Source of the DNA: Alteromonas sp. RKMC-009
GTDB taxonomy: Bacteria > Pseudomonadota > Gammaproteobacteria > Enterobacterales > Alteromonadaceae
DNA length: 64,000 nt
Assembly: GCF_003584565.2 (NCBI RefSeq)
Contig: NZ_CP031010.1
Coordinates: forward strand, 496,001-560,000
Direction of reading: 5' to 3'
Both the position numbers and the translations under genes were made by a program. Shown here one piece after another: positions 43,249 through 53,048 of the stretch (positions are counted from its first letter, which is position 1; each line of letters begins with the position of its first letter). Under the pieces are notes generated by a model. It saw only the letters and a program-made list of their open reading frames with translations. It had not been told where the DNA came from and ran no database searches.

Positions 43249-46200
43249 CCAAATATTTCTCCAGCAAACCATGAAGTTTAGCTATTTCTACGGGCTTGGG
43301 GAGAAAATCGCTCATTCCGGCCTGTTTGCAGCGGTTGATGATGTCCTGATGAACATGGGCGGATACTGCTACAACCCGGGTATTCTGAAGCTTGTCACCG
43401 GGGAGTTTTTTAAACTCTTCGAAAAAGGTAAAGCCATCCATTTCGTCCATCTGCAAATCCAGCAAAATAAGTGCATAAGTGCTGGCTTTCACTTCATTAA
43501 GACCTTCTTTACCATTGCGGGCTACATCGTACTGCACGCCCAGCTCATCCAGGTAAGACGACAAAATGAAAATATTGGCTTCGTTATCCTCGATGATGAG
43601 TACTCTATGGTCGCCTGTATTGCGAAGCTTAAGCTGGCTCACCGGTACATTGGTGACCGCTTCCCTGACCACCTTGGGCGTTTGCATGGGCAGATTTATT
43701 GTAAAGGTAGTGCCTTTGCCTTCTTCACTTTCAACGTCGATGCTGCCGGCCATCAGGCTGACCAGTTCTTTAACAATAGACAGCCCGAGGCCGGAGCCGC
43801 CGAAGCGTCTGGCAATGCTGGAATCTGCCTGCGTGAACTTATCGAATATTTGTTTGATATGTTGTTCAGACATACCAATTCCGGTATCTGAAACTTGCAG
43901 AACCAGTTGATAAACCGGTTTGTCCCAGTGACCTTTAGCAATGATCTTGATTGTGCCGCTTTCAGTGAACTTAATAGCATTTGACAGCAGGTTAGTGACA
44001 ATTTGCTGTATTCTTAGCGGATCGCCGATAAACGTGTCTGGCAGATCTTTGTCAAAAACAGCCGAAATCTTGCGGTTACTGTTTACATTATCCATGGAAT
44101 ACAGGTCAATGAGATCGCGGATGATGGCTTTAGGCGAAAATTCCGTATATTCCAGAGACAGCTGTCCTGATTCCAGCTTGGCAAAGTCCAGCAAGTCGTT
44201 TAGTAAATCCCGTAACTTCCTGGTGGCGTTATCGAGAATTTTAAGCAGCCTGGCCCGCTTTTCTTCATTATCAATTTGTAGCCCGAATACTTCATTTACA
44301 CCCACAATAGCGTTAAGAGGTGTACGAATTTCGTGGCTCACATTAGCCAGAAACTCTGTCTTCGCCAGGTTGGCTTTCTGAGCCTGTTCCCGTTTCAGAT
44401 CCAGCTCTTTTTGCTGATGTACCAGTTCGGTATTGTCAATGAAACTGAGGATCGCGCCTTCAATCGACTGGTTAGTCGCGTAGTAAGGGGTAATGTGCAC
44501 CCAGAAATGTTTGTCTTTATATTCTGCCTGGATGGTTTGAGTACCGGCAGTAGACGCCACTTGTTTGATGATTTTATGCAGATCAAAGCTCTCGAACCGT
44601 TCCTGAAGACGTTCGGCGAAGTGTTCCAGATCCGTTGTTAACGAGAAGAACTTTCGGGCAGCCAGGTTTGCTCTCACCGCATTCGAATCACTGTCAACAC
44701 ATACCAGCGGGAACTGTAATGAATTCTTGATATTAACCAGTTGATTCGTGACCTGCTCCAGTGAGGTGGTCTTGTCATTTAACTGGTCGTTCATCGTCAC
44801 TAATTCTTCATTAGTGGACTGCAGCTCTTCGTTAGTGGTTTCCAGTTCCTCATTAGAAGACTGCAGCTCTTCATTGGACGATTGCAGTTCTTCGTTCATG
44901 GACTGCAATTCTTCGTTAGACGTTTCCAGTTCTTCCACTACGGTCTGGATGTGCTCCCGCGCCATTGAAAGTTCGTCTTCCAGCTCTTTAATGCGTTCTG
45001 AAGATTCGTCATGAATTTCCTGACTTGCCGGCTTCTGTACATCAGCAGTTCTGGTAAAACAGACAAGCAGGAACTTCTCATCCTGTTCTTCTATTTGTAC
45101 CGGCAGCACTTTCATTCTCACCTGGCAAGGTTCACCGTCAATGGTCAGGCGGCGCAACTGACTTTCAGACTGCTTTTTGGTGCGGGTCACTTTATATACC
45201 AGAGGCCGGATTTCATGGCGGAACATTTCAATGACAATCTCGTTTAAGTTAAACGAGGGTTTGCCTTTGGGAAATTTAATATAGTGGGCACTGTTCCCGT
45301 ATATATGCTCAACGTCCAGGTTATCGTTAATTAACACACAGGCATCGCCGAGTTGCTCTACCAGTGCATCCGGTAAACTGGGCGGCCGCGAGGTGTCTGC
45401 AACACGCTGAGGTAACTCTCCGATAGATACAGAAGATTTGCCGCTTAAATGGAACCGTTGTGGGTTAAACGAAGTAACGCTGCGCTTCTGGAAAATTTTG
45501 TCCTGAGAGTTCACAGAACGGAATATATCCGTTACCTGTGACGTGCTTTCGGATTTTCCTAAGAACAGGTGACCGCGTTCACGCAGGGCGTAATGGAAAA
45601 TACGGTAAACCTTCTTCTGTAACTCCTGATCGAAGTAAATCAGCAAGTTGCGGCATGTGATCATGTCGATGCGCAGGAAGGGAGGATCATCAATAATATT
45701 ATGACCGGAGAAGAGAATGATGCGTTTGAGTTCATCTATAACCTCATAGGCATTTCCCTTCTTTTTAAAGTATCTTTCTTTGTATTCTTTCGGCACATCC
45801 GCCATGGAAGCTTCGCTGTAAAGACCCCGTCTGGCGACAGCCAGTGCATCGGTATCTACATCTGAAGCAAATATCTGGTGCTCTTCGCTGCTGATTTTAT
45901 CCGGTCCGCCAAGGGCCTCTGACAGCATGATAGCCAGACTGTAAGCTTCTTCACCGGTAGCACAGCCAACCACCCATAAGCGAACCGGTTCGCCGGATGA
46001 TTTACCTGATGTAATGTCCTCAAGAACAGGGGCCAGTTGACTGAACGTAGCCGGGTCGCGGAAAAAGTTGGTCACGGAGATAAGGATATCTTTATACAGC
46101 ATCCGTACTTCTTCTGAATCGTGATTCAGCAGTTCCACGTAGTCGTTGAATTCATCTACCTTCCTCGCCAGCATTCTGCGCTCAATGCGTCGCTGTAGCG

Positions 46201-46900
46201 TCGCCTTTTTATAATGCTTGAACGACACGCCACACTGTTTCCTGACAATATTGACCAGGTCGATGAACTTGTCCTGTACCTCATCGGCTTCAATTTTGAC
46301 TCTGAGTTCCTGAGGCAGCTTGGTACTGAGATCTTTAAGGTGTTTGCCGATCCCGGAAGGGCTCAGACAAAAATCTACACAGCCGGTGTCAATCGCTGAC
46401 CGGGGCATGCCGTCGTAACCGGCAGTTCTTGTATCCTGCGCGTAGGTGATGCCACCATTGGCTCTGATCACCTTAATACCATGAGCGCCGTCAGTCCCCG
46501 TGCCCGACAAAATTACTCCAACCGCATGCTCTTTTTTCGCTTCGGCCAGCGAAACAAAAAGTGCATTAACTGAAGGTTTGGCTAGTGAGTTGGTTTCTTT
46601 ATCTGATAAATACAGCTTATCGCCCTGAACGGTGACGTCATATTTAGGTGGCGTGACATGAATGACGTTAGGTTTGGCAACCATTCCGTTGGTAATGGTT
46701 TTTACTTTCAGCCGGGTATTGCGCTGAACCAGTTCGGTCAGTTTGCTTTCGTGTTTAGGAGACAGGTGCTGGGCGACGATATAAATCATATTTGAATCGC
46801 CGGGGAGCTCCTCACACAGATTTTGTATGGGTTCCAGTCCACCCGCTGAGGCACCAATACCTACCCAAAAATAACGCTGTTCAGGTGACGGAGATTGCAT
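43232..46900 (-). CDS. CheB-CheR-PAS-histidine kinase-receiver hybrid
   Basis: 1222 residues with no membrane helix. In order: CheB methylesterase (residues 10-195; GIGASAGG, QHLSPKH, LSGTGTDGAHG), CheR methyltransferase (about 210-480; LLIYFDQELQKK), a linker with PAS-like parts, a coiled coil (about 650-725) made of NEEL-type heptads, another PAS-like region, HisKA/HATPase (NVSHEIRTPLNA, His856; GSGLGLSIVKELV) and a C-terminal receiver (LIIEDNEA; LLDLQMDEMDG, Asp1148). It probably ties receptor methylation to a phosphorelay. The output is unknown. Co-transcribed with the CheB gene downstream. Confidence 0.93.
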   Translation of the reverse strand: MQSPSPEQRYFWVGIGASAGGLEPIQNLCEELPGDSNMIYIVAQHLSPKHESKLTELVQRNTRLKVKTITNGMVAKPNVIHVTPPKYDVTVQGDKLYLSDKETNSLAKPSVNALFVSLAEAKKEHAVGVILSGTGTDGAHGIKVIRANGGITYAQDTRTAGYDGMPRSAIDTGCVDFCLSPSGIGKHLKDLSTKLPQELRVKIEADEVQDKFIDLVNIVRKQCGVSFKHYKKATLQRRIERRMLARKVDEFNDYVELLNHDSEEVRMLYKDILISVTNFFRDPATFSQLAPVLEDITSGKSSGEPVRLWVVGCATGEEAYSLAIMLSEALGGPDKISSEEHQIFASDVDTDALAVARRGLYSEASMADVPKEYKERYFKKKGNAYEVIDELKRIILFSGHNIIDDPPFLRIDMITCRNLLIYFDQELQKKVYRIFHYALRERGHLFLGKSESTSQVTDIFRSVNSQDKIFQKRSVTSFNPQRFHLSGKSSVSIGELPQRVADTSRPPSLPDALVEQLGDACVLINDNLDVEHIYGNSAHYIKFPKGKPSFNLNEIVIEMFRHEIRPLVYKVTRTKKQSESQLRRLTIDGEPCQVRMKVLPVQIEEQDEKFLLVCFTRTADVQKPASQEIHDESSERIKELEDELSMAREHIQTVVEELETSNEELQSMNEELQSSNEELQSSNEELETTNEELQSTNEELVTMNDQLNDKTTSLEQVTNQLVNIKNSLQFPLVCVDSDSNAVRANLAARKFFSLTTDLEHFAERLQERFESFDLHKIIKQVASTAGTQTIQAEYKDKHFWVHITPYYATNQSIEGAILSFIDNTELVHQQKELDLKREQAQKANLAKTEFLANVSHEIRTPLNAIVGVNEVFGLQIDNEEKRARLLKILDNATRKLRDLLNDLLDFAKLESGQLSLEYTEFSPKAIIRDLIDLYSMDNVNSNRKISAVFDKDLPDTFIGDPLRIQQIVTNLLSNAIKFTESGTIKIIAKGHWDKPVYQLVLQVSDTGIGMSEQHIKQIFDKFTQADSSIARRFGGSGLGLSIVKELVSLMAGSIDVESEEGKGTTFTINLPMQTPKVVREAVTNVPVSQLKLRNTGDHRVLIIEDNEANIFILSSYLDELGVQYDVARNGKEGLNEVKASTYALILLDLQMDEMDGFTFFEEFKKLPGDKLQNTRVVAVSAHVHQDIINRCKQAGMSDFLPKPVEIAKLHGLLEKYLDGKSS

Positions 46901-46986
46901 CTAACCAACTTGAAGATAAAGAAATATTGGCTTCATCTTATCATTTAGTCTAACGAGATCCATCAAAACCGGTGTTGGATTATGGT

Positions 46987-48159
46987 TTAAGGAGCAGGGG
47001 CGGGCATCACAAGGTCATACAGGTCCGCCAGAGCAGGAGACTGCGCTGCAGTACTCTTCAACAGCGCCGCATGAGGGTTCACTTCTGCAACGGTAAACAG
47101 CACATCGCCCAGTGTATTTTGCATGGCAAGGCCGGTGTAAGTTGTTCTGCTTAACGTGCGCTTTTTCAGCAAGGCGAAGGTGTCTCCGACGACCACGCCG
47201 TCTGCACTGCCCATACCAATCACCAGTTCACCTGACAGTTTGTCGACAACCTGCGTTACTGTGGCCTCGCAGGTAATGATACTGGTAATGTCGGACACGG
47301 CTGCATTCACTGTGTTCAGCGCCACACGACCAAAGTCGCCGCGCCAGAACAGGCTGTTATTGGTATCTACACTTTGTCCTTCCGGGTAGCTCCAGTCCGC
47401 TTCGGCATGGTAGCTTTCCTGAAACAACAGGGAGTTTCTGAAGGCATCGACAACATACACATCCAGGGTAAAGTTTCGCCGTCTTGATACATCATCATCG
47501 TCTTCAATGTTGATTTGTTCGAACAGGCTGATGTCGCGGATATAGCCAAACACAATGAACTGCCGCCCCTGGGTTTGTGCCAGATAGGAGGCTTTGTCAT
47601 AAATAATCTGCGGCGTCAGTGAGTTGAATGCGCTGGTGGAGGCAAACGCCTTGTCCAGCAACTGCACATTGAGCTGTTGTTGCTGGCGGATTAACTGTTG
47701 TTCCAGCCGTTTACTGATTTGGTGACCAAAATCGTAAATATCGCCGTGGGCGGCCTGTCTGGGCCGCAATAACTGAAATTGTGTCACCAGTACTGAGCGG
47801 CTGTATTTGTCGCTGTCGCAGGCAAATATAGGGGTAATATTCACTTTCACGGAAACAGTGAGGTAGCCGTCCTCTAATGTTTCATCGATGATTTCGACCC
47901 GCTGAATACGTCCGGTGGAGTGGATCTCGGCCTTACTGCTGATGAGCAGTCCGTTTAAAACTACATCTTCAGCCGTAATGAGACTGCCTGATTTAAACGA
48001 TGCATCGGCGATAGCATTTTTTATGGCCATAATGCGAACGTCGTCCAGCGGTACATTTTTAACGGCCAGCTTTGCTTCGCCCTGTACCCATTCTGCATAG
48101 ACGGGACAAGACAGCATCACCATTGCAGCGGCAGCAAGTAAACAGCGGATTAAATACAT
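46987..48159 (-). CDS. flgT: Flagellar assembly protein FlgT
   Basis: 390 residues, signal peptide cut near CPVYA/EW. Three-domain FlgT layout: N domain (AVKNVPLDDVRIMAIKNAIADASFKSG), a middle TolB-like domain and a C-terminal domain with VVDKLSGELVIGMGSADGVVVGD. In Vibrio FlgT forms the H ring around the LP ring of the sodium-driven polar flagellar motor. It begins four bases after flgH, forming a two-gene operon. Confidence 0.85.
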   Translation of the reverse strand: MYLIRCLLAAAAMVMLSCPVYAEWVQGEAKLAVKNVPLDDVRIMAIKNAIADASFKSGSLITAEDVVLNGLLISSKAEIHSTGRIQRVEIIDETLEDGYLTVSVKVNITPIFACDSDKYSRSVLVTQFQLLRPRQAAHGDIYDFGHQISKRLEQQLIRQQQQLNVQLLDKAFASTSAFNSLTPQIIYDKASYLAQTQGRQFIVFGYIRDISLFEQINIEDDDDVSRRRNFTLDVYVVDAFRNSLLFQESYHAEADWSYPEGQSVDTNNSLFWRGDFGRVALNTVNAAVSDITSIITCEATVTQVVDKLSGELVIGMGSADGVVVGDTFALLKKRTLSRTTYTGLAMQNTLGDVLFTVAEVNPHAALLKSTAAQSPALADLYDLVMPAPAP

Positions 48160-48163
48160 ACAG

Positions 48164-48919
48164 CTACCCGAAAATAGAAAACAGTTTACTTAACAGGCTG
48201 CGTTTCTGATTATCCTGCAGCTCGCCTTTACCGCTGTATTCAATCAGCGCGTTACCGACTTTTGCAGAGCTGACAGTATTGTTCACATCAATGTCTTTGG
48301 TTCTTACCTCGCCGGAGAAGCGAATAAATTCCTTTCCCTGATTCATGGTGATCCACTTTTCACCGGCCACCACCAGGTTATTGTTCGGGAGTACTTCTAC
48401 CACGTAAACCGTGATCTTGCCTTCCAGGGTATTGGACTGGCTGGCATTGGCGGAGCTGTTAAATTCACCGCCCTGTTCATGATCAACATTTAAATCATCA
48501 TCGCTTATGTGTATCGGACCTGCGTTCACAGTTAGTGGTTGGATCTGAAAGCTCGCACTTTTGTCTTCATTGTAGTCGACAGATTTTTGCGAGGATGTTT
48601 GTTCGTCCAGCTCTACCAGCACCATATCGCCGACACGGAAGTTATGATGCAGCTCGTACAAGCCGGCAGCATTGTCCGGGTCAAACAGCGAACCTGTAGG
48701 AACACGAACTACAGACACGGTCTGACTGCGCGGCGGACGGAAAGTGGCTTCCCCCTGGGAAACTTCCTGCTGACTGGTATCAATGGCACGCTGTTTTACG
48801 TTCGGATTTGTCGGGCTGGACGCCACCACTTCCTCTTCTTCAGACAGGGTTGTTGTGCAGCCTGCCAGAGCCAAATGTAAAGAAGCGAAAATCAGTAAAT
48901 ACTGGCATTGTAATTTCAT
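48164..48919 (-). CDS. flgH: Flagellar L-ring protein FlgH
   Basis: 251 residues. A lipoprotein (lipobox near residue 17-20, ALAGC) with the L-ring pattern TGSLFD..., NFRVGDMVLVELDEQTSS, LEGKITVYVVEVLPNNNLVV and GEKWITMNQGKEFIRFSGEV. FlgH forms the outer-membrane bushing of the flagellar rod. It is unusual for it to stand beside flgT rather than between flgG and flgI, so it may be a moved or second copy. No flagellar promoter could be identified upstream. Confidence 0.88.
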   Translation of the reverse strand: MKLQCQYLLIFASLHLALAGCTTTLSEEEEVVASSPTNPNVKQRAIDTSQQEVSQGEATFRPPRSQTVSVVRVPTGSLFDPDNAAGLYELHHNFRVGDMVLVELDEQTSSQKSVDYNEDKSASFQIQPLTVNAGPIHISDDDLNVDHEQGGEFNSSANASQSNTLEGKITVYVVEVLPNNNLVVAGEKWITMNQGKEFIRFSGEVRTKDIDVNNTVSSAKVGNALIEYSGKGELQDNQKRSLLSKLFSIFG

Positions 48920-49102
48920 AGCTGTTTAACCAAATGTGCTTGCTGTGCACGAAATTTATTATGTTTTATATGGAGTAAATGGCCGCCGTCCTTTGCGATT
49001 CGAAATAAATACTAACTGACAAACTCGTAAAAACACGCTCAAACCTGAGCGATTTGCGAAACCTTTACAATGTTGACAAATGCCTGCCGGGTAGGGGGAT
49101 TT

Positions 49103-49930
49103 ATGCGTATTTTCGATGCAATTGGCGATTATTTTACAACAGCAGATGAGTCCGCTCAGGCCGTTTCAGACGTGGCAACTACCGCTGCGGAAGTGGTATC
49201 TGACAGTAACGGCTTTACAGCGATGCTGGCTATGCTCACATCCGCTGACGATGACACACAAACACAGGCGCAGGACGCGACGATTGCGGATATTCAGTCT
49301 CAGTTCACTTCTTCATTGGGGATCCCTGGACTGGATGAGGACGTGCTGTCATCGCTGACATCAGACTCCGGGCTGGCAAAAATGCAGAATGCGTTTCTGG
49401 CTATGTTGCAGGCTGATTTACTTTCTTCATCTGAGGCATCTTCTGAAGTTACCGGAGAGACTGCGGTGTCAGATGCTGAGGCTGAAAGTGTTGCGCTGGC
49501 AGACGGAGAAACTGGCTGGGACAGCTTCATGAATGCCGCTTTCGGTGAAGACGGGGTTGACTGGAACGATGGCTTTGATGCGGTGAATCTGCTTCACCAT
49601 ATCCCCATTGTCGCCGATGTGTATCAGTCGGTATCGTCAACACATATCAGTGCGGTATCTGATCTGGCGGGCAGCTTTATGTATGGTGGTCCGGCAGGGC
49701 TGGCGTACTCTGCAGCAAACCTTACCGTGCAGGAGTTTACCGGCAGTTCGATTACCACAAACCTGTGGGAACTGGGTTACGACTGGTTGTTTAACCGTGA
49801 CGTGACAGGCGGTAATGAGAGCTTGACTGAAGCCGTAGCCGGGGAAGGCGGCGAGGCTGTTGCCCATTCAGCTTATCAGTTTGCCAGACGGCAATTTGAT
49901 GCTGATGCGGCGGAAGAAAGCGGCAACTGA
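49103..49930 (+). CDS. Uncharacterised acidic protein, divergent from flgH
   Basis: 275 residues from ATG 49103, which has a G-rich ribosome binding site; ATG 49070 is possible. No signal peptide. Residues 1-145 are acidic, Ala/Ser-rich and low in complexity. Residues 165-235 carry a more conserved-looking block, LLHHIPIVADVYQ and LAGSFMYGGPAGLAYSAANL, which looks like a membrane-interacting helical segment. I cannot name a family. Placed back to back with flgH-flgT and followed by a terminator. Confidence 0.75.
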   Translation: MRIFDAIGDYFTTADESAQAVSDVATTAAEVVSDSNGFTAMLAMLTSADDDTQTQAQDATIADIQSQFTSSLGIPGLDEDVLSSLTSDSGLAKMQNAFLAMLQADLLSSSEASSEVTGETAVSDAEAESVALADGETGWDSFMNAAFGEDGVDWNDGFDAVNLLHHIPIVADVYQSVSSTHISAVSDLAGSFMYGGPAGLAYSAANLTVQEFTGSSITTNLWELGYDWLFNRDVTGGNESLTEAVAGEGGEAVAHSAYQFARRQFDADAAEESGN

Positions 49931-49943
49931 TTGCCGCTTTTTG
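49917..49943 (+). terminator. Intrinsic terminator at 3' end of the acidic protein gene
   Basis: AAAGCGGCAA (49917-49926) and TTGCCGCTTT (49931-49940) form a 10-bp stem with loop CTGA, which contains the stop codon region, followed by T residues. Confidence 0.75.
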
Positions 49944-49981
49944 ATTGTTAGCCGGTGAAGCTTGCCGGTATCGCTGAAATA

Positions 49982-52204
49982 TTATTCGGCACCACTGACA
50001 ATCTGAACCTGCGCCAGGTCGGTGTCGCCCTTAATAACTTTATAAATCGCATCCTGCACCAGCGTGCGCATGCCATCTTTCATGGCCTGCTCTTTCATAT
50101 CAGACACACTGCCTTCTTTATATATCAGACCTCGAAGTTCCGGCGTCATCCCTAACAGTTCGTGAACGCCGGTACGGCCACGGTAACCTGTTCCGCCACA
50201 CTCTTCACAACCGTCCGCTTTGTGCAGCATCAGAGGGGAGGGCAGATCTAATTCATTCAGGTAGCTCTCACCGTACTGACGTTTAATAAACGCAATATCA
50301 TTTTCCGATGCAGGATATTGTTGCTTACAGCTTTTACACAGGGTGCGGATAAGACGCTGGGCGAGAATTCCCACACAGGCATCGGAGAAGTTTACCGGGT
50401 CCAGACCTAAATCAAGCAGACGGGTTATCGTTTCCGGTGCTGAGTTGGTGTGCAGTGTGGATAACACTAGGTGACCGGTGAGTGATGCTTCAATGCCGGC
50501 ATGAGCCGTTTCTTTATCACGCATCTCACCGATAAGAATAATATCCGGGTCGGCCCGTAAGAATGCCCGCAATGCGTTCGCAAAGGTAAACCCGATTTTC
50601 GGGCTTACCTGCACCTGTTGCAGACCGGCCTGGGTAATTTCCACCGGGTCTTCTGCTGTCCAGATTTTCTTTTCAGGGGTGTTCAGATAACCGAGTACGG
50701 CGTGCAAAGTAGTAGTTTTACCTGAACCGGTGGGGCCCACTACCAGCAGAATACCGTGCGGCTTGCGGATCATGCTCTCCAGCCGGTTCATATTAGACGG
50801 TGCCAGGTTCATCTTATCGATGGGCATGGCGCCGCCGGAGGCAAGAATACGCATTACCACGCCTTCACCGGCCACAGTCGGAATGGTCGCTACCCGAACT
50901 TCAACCAGCTGACCATTCATTCGGAAAGCCAGTTTTCCATCCTGCGGTACACGCTTCTCTGCGATATTCAGATTGGACAGAATTTTTATCCGCGCAATAA
51001 CCGCACTGTGGTGAGACTGAGGTATCTGACTCATATCCCGGCACACACCGTCTATGCGCATGCGAACCCGTGTGGGACCGCCTTTTTCGGGGTCAACGTG
51101 AATATCGGAGGCATTCAGTCGTTTAGCATCGTGCAGTACGCGGCTTACAAGGCGGACAACTGCCGGCGCATCGTCCGACATCTCATCAACCTGATCCTCG
51201 CCTTCGTCATCACCGGCGCTGATTTCATCGAGGATCTCACTCATCTCGCCGGGCGCACCACTGCCACCGCCTTCACCCAGGTATTGTAAAACCTGATTAG
51301 GCAGCGCCACGGCGATTTCGTAACTGTCGATACCCATGGCGCTTTCAATTTCCATGAGCAGGGCGGCGTTATTCGGCTCTGCCATCAGAACAATAGGGCG
51401 CTCATGAACATCTGCAATAACGGCAACGAGGTTACGTTTCAGATAAGACAGGTTCAGGCGGCTGTCATTCTGGAACAGATGATATTTTTCCGGCAGATAC
51501 GGGATATAAGGAACCTGATAATGCACCGAAAGGGTATTACCGATATCGTGTTCACGGATGCTGTGTTCAGACATAAGACGCTGCACAATCGTGCGCTGGT
51601 CGTTGGTGCTGTTCAGCAGATCTGTGAGCGCAGCGGGTGCTATCTGATTTTTATGCAGTAATAAGTCAAAGGGGTGATTAGTGCCACCCAGCTCATAGCG
51701 GAACTTATTGCCGAGCAGCTCAGTAAGTTGCTTCGCGACGGTAAGGTCGCTGCCGTTGAACGGACCGGTCTGCTTATTAATAAGCTGCATGACACCGAGC
51801 AGTACGCCGGCATTTAAAACCGGTACGCAAAGAATGTTGTTGGTCCGGAAGTTACTGCTCTTATCGAATTTATCTGCAAAGCGCAGGCGGGGATGAATGC
51901 CTTCGAGTTCTTCTTTATTATAGGGATCTGCAATGACGATGGGGCGTTGGGCAAGTGCCACGTAACCGGCAATGGACAGCGGCGAGATGGGTACTTTAAT
52001 TTCCTGCGTTGCTTTACCGGTTTTGAACCGTGCGACCAGATCCTGGTGCTGACGTCTGCGCTGGAAAATACTCATTCGCTGTGCATCGAACAACTCAAGA
52101 ATGATGGGTTCGATTTCACTGAAAGCATCTAATAACGACGAGTGCTTCGCCAGAATCGTATTAATTTTATCAAAAGCGAGTTGCTGACTACTATTTCCAA
52201 GCAT
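49982..52204 (-). CDS. GspE/PilB-family secretion ATPase with N-terminal GAF domain
   Basis: 740 residues from ATG 52204. A GAF domain (about 20-170; ILCVPVLNAGVLLGVMQLINKQ) precedes a GspE-type N-terminal domain and the ATPase: VVGPTGSGKTTT (Walker A), DPDIILIGEMRD (Asp box/Walker B), TLHTNSAPETITRLLDLG (His box), and a Cys4 zinc site (CKSCKQ...CEECGGTGYRGR). It belongs with motors of type II secretion and type IV pili, but no other part of such a system is nearby. The GAF domain suggests control by a small ligand. The frame extends to a GTG at 52312, but the added residues look non-coding. Confidence 0.88.
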   Translation of the reverse strand: MLGNSSQQLAFDKINTILAKHSSLLDAFSEIEPIILELFDAQRMSIFQRRRQHQDLVARFKTGKATQEIKVPISPLSIAGYVALAQRPIVIADPYNKEELEGIHPRLRFADKFDKSSNFRTNNILCVPVLNAGVLLGVMQLINKQTGPFNGSDLTVAKQLTELLGNKFRYELGGTNHPFDLLLHKNQIAPAALTDLLNSTNDQRTIVQRLMSEHSIREHDIGNTLSVHYQVPYIPYLPEKYHLFQNDSRLNLSYLKRNLVAVIADVHERPIVLMAEPNNAALLMEIESAMGIDSYEIAVALPNQVLQYLGEGGGSGAPGEMSEILDEISAGDDEGEDQVDEMSDDAPAVVRLVSRVLHDAKRLNASDIHVDPEKGGPTRVRMRIDGVCRDMSQIPQSHHSAVIARIKILSNLNIAEKRVPQDGKLAFRMNGQLVEVRVATIPTVAGEGVVMRILASGGAMPIDKMNLAPSNMNRLESMIRKPHGILLVVGPTGSGKTTTLHAVLGYLNTPEKKIWTAEDPVEITQAGLQQVQVSPKIGFTFANALRAFLRADPDIILIGEMRDKETAHAGIEASLTGHLVLSTLHTNSAPETITRLLDLGLDPVNFSDACVGILAQRLIRTLCKSCKQQYPASENDIAFIKRQYGESYLNELDLPSPLMLHKADGCEECGGTGYRGRTGVHELLGMTPELRGLIYKEGSVSDMKEQAMKDGMRTLVQDAIYKVIKGDTDLAQVQIVSGAE

Positions 52205-52453
52205 AAATAAGGTATCTGTCTGTGACTTATAATACAAAAAGGCAGTGCTGCCCGGCACAACCCGGAACCGGTATACAAAGAAAAAACCGGTACCTATATA
52301 AAGAGGTTTCACAATAACCCTTTATGACCAAAGCGGCAACTTGACCGTCAGACCAGAAGCGACATTTACGCTTTATTACAGTCAGACCCGCACCATTCCT
52401 TTCCGGTTCACACCCTGTTGAATAAAAATAGATCAGTTTTTCGCATTTGTGAG

Positions 52454-52481
52454 TTGCGCTTAACCGATAATTCTGTATAAT
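52454..52481 (+). promoter_or_regulatory. Promoter of the S10 operon
   Basis: TTGCGC (52454-52459) and TATAAT (52476-52481), 16 bases apart, followed by the G+C-rich discriminator TCGCGCCCAC. Such a discriminator is typical of promoters under stringent (ppGpp) control, as expected for ribosomal protein genes. Confidence 0.8.
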
Positions 52482-52648
52482 TCGCGCCCACTTGCCCTGT
52501 ACAACATGTAACAGGAGCATGGTTTCGGCCGCAGCTACACTGCTTTTAGGGTAGATGCCGAAGCTACAAAAGCGAGTAATCGGTGACGTAGCGGGCGTGT
52601 CAGAAACAAAGAACAAGATTCCAATTGGGAATCACTGGTTTATACGCA

Positions 52649-52694
52649 CATCTTTTCGTCCCATCAAAAGAGGGAGTGAGAAGATGATTTTTTT
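52649..52694 (+). promoter_or_regulatory. S10 leader attenuator hairpin (L4-type autoregulation)
   Basis: CATCTTTTC (52649-52657) pairs with GAGAAGATG (52678-52686), with an inner TCCC/GGGA stem, and is followed directly by a run of T (52688-52694). In E. coli the matching hairpin with U-run is where ribosomal protein L4 induces termination. The rplD gene for L4 is the third gene here, so feedback is likely. Confidence 0.75.
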
Positions 52695-52715
52695 GTTCTT
52701 TCGATTGGAGCTTAA

Positions 52716-53030
<315 letters not shown>

Positions 53031-53048
53031 TAAGAGAGGGTATTAACA

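Noticed and set aside
44748..45014. Plus-strand Ser-rich ORF over the coiled-coil region
   Set aside because: It is the complement of the NEEL heptad repeat of the minus-strand hybrid kinase; the serine pattern is a mirror of that repeat.
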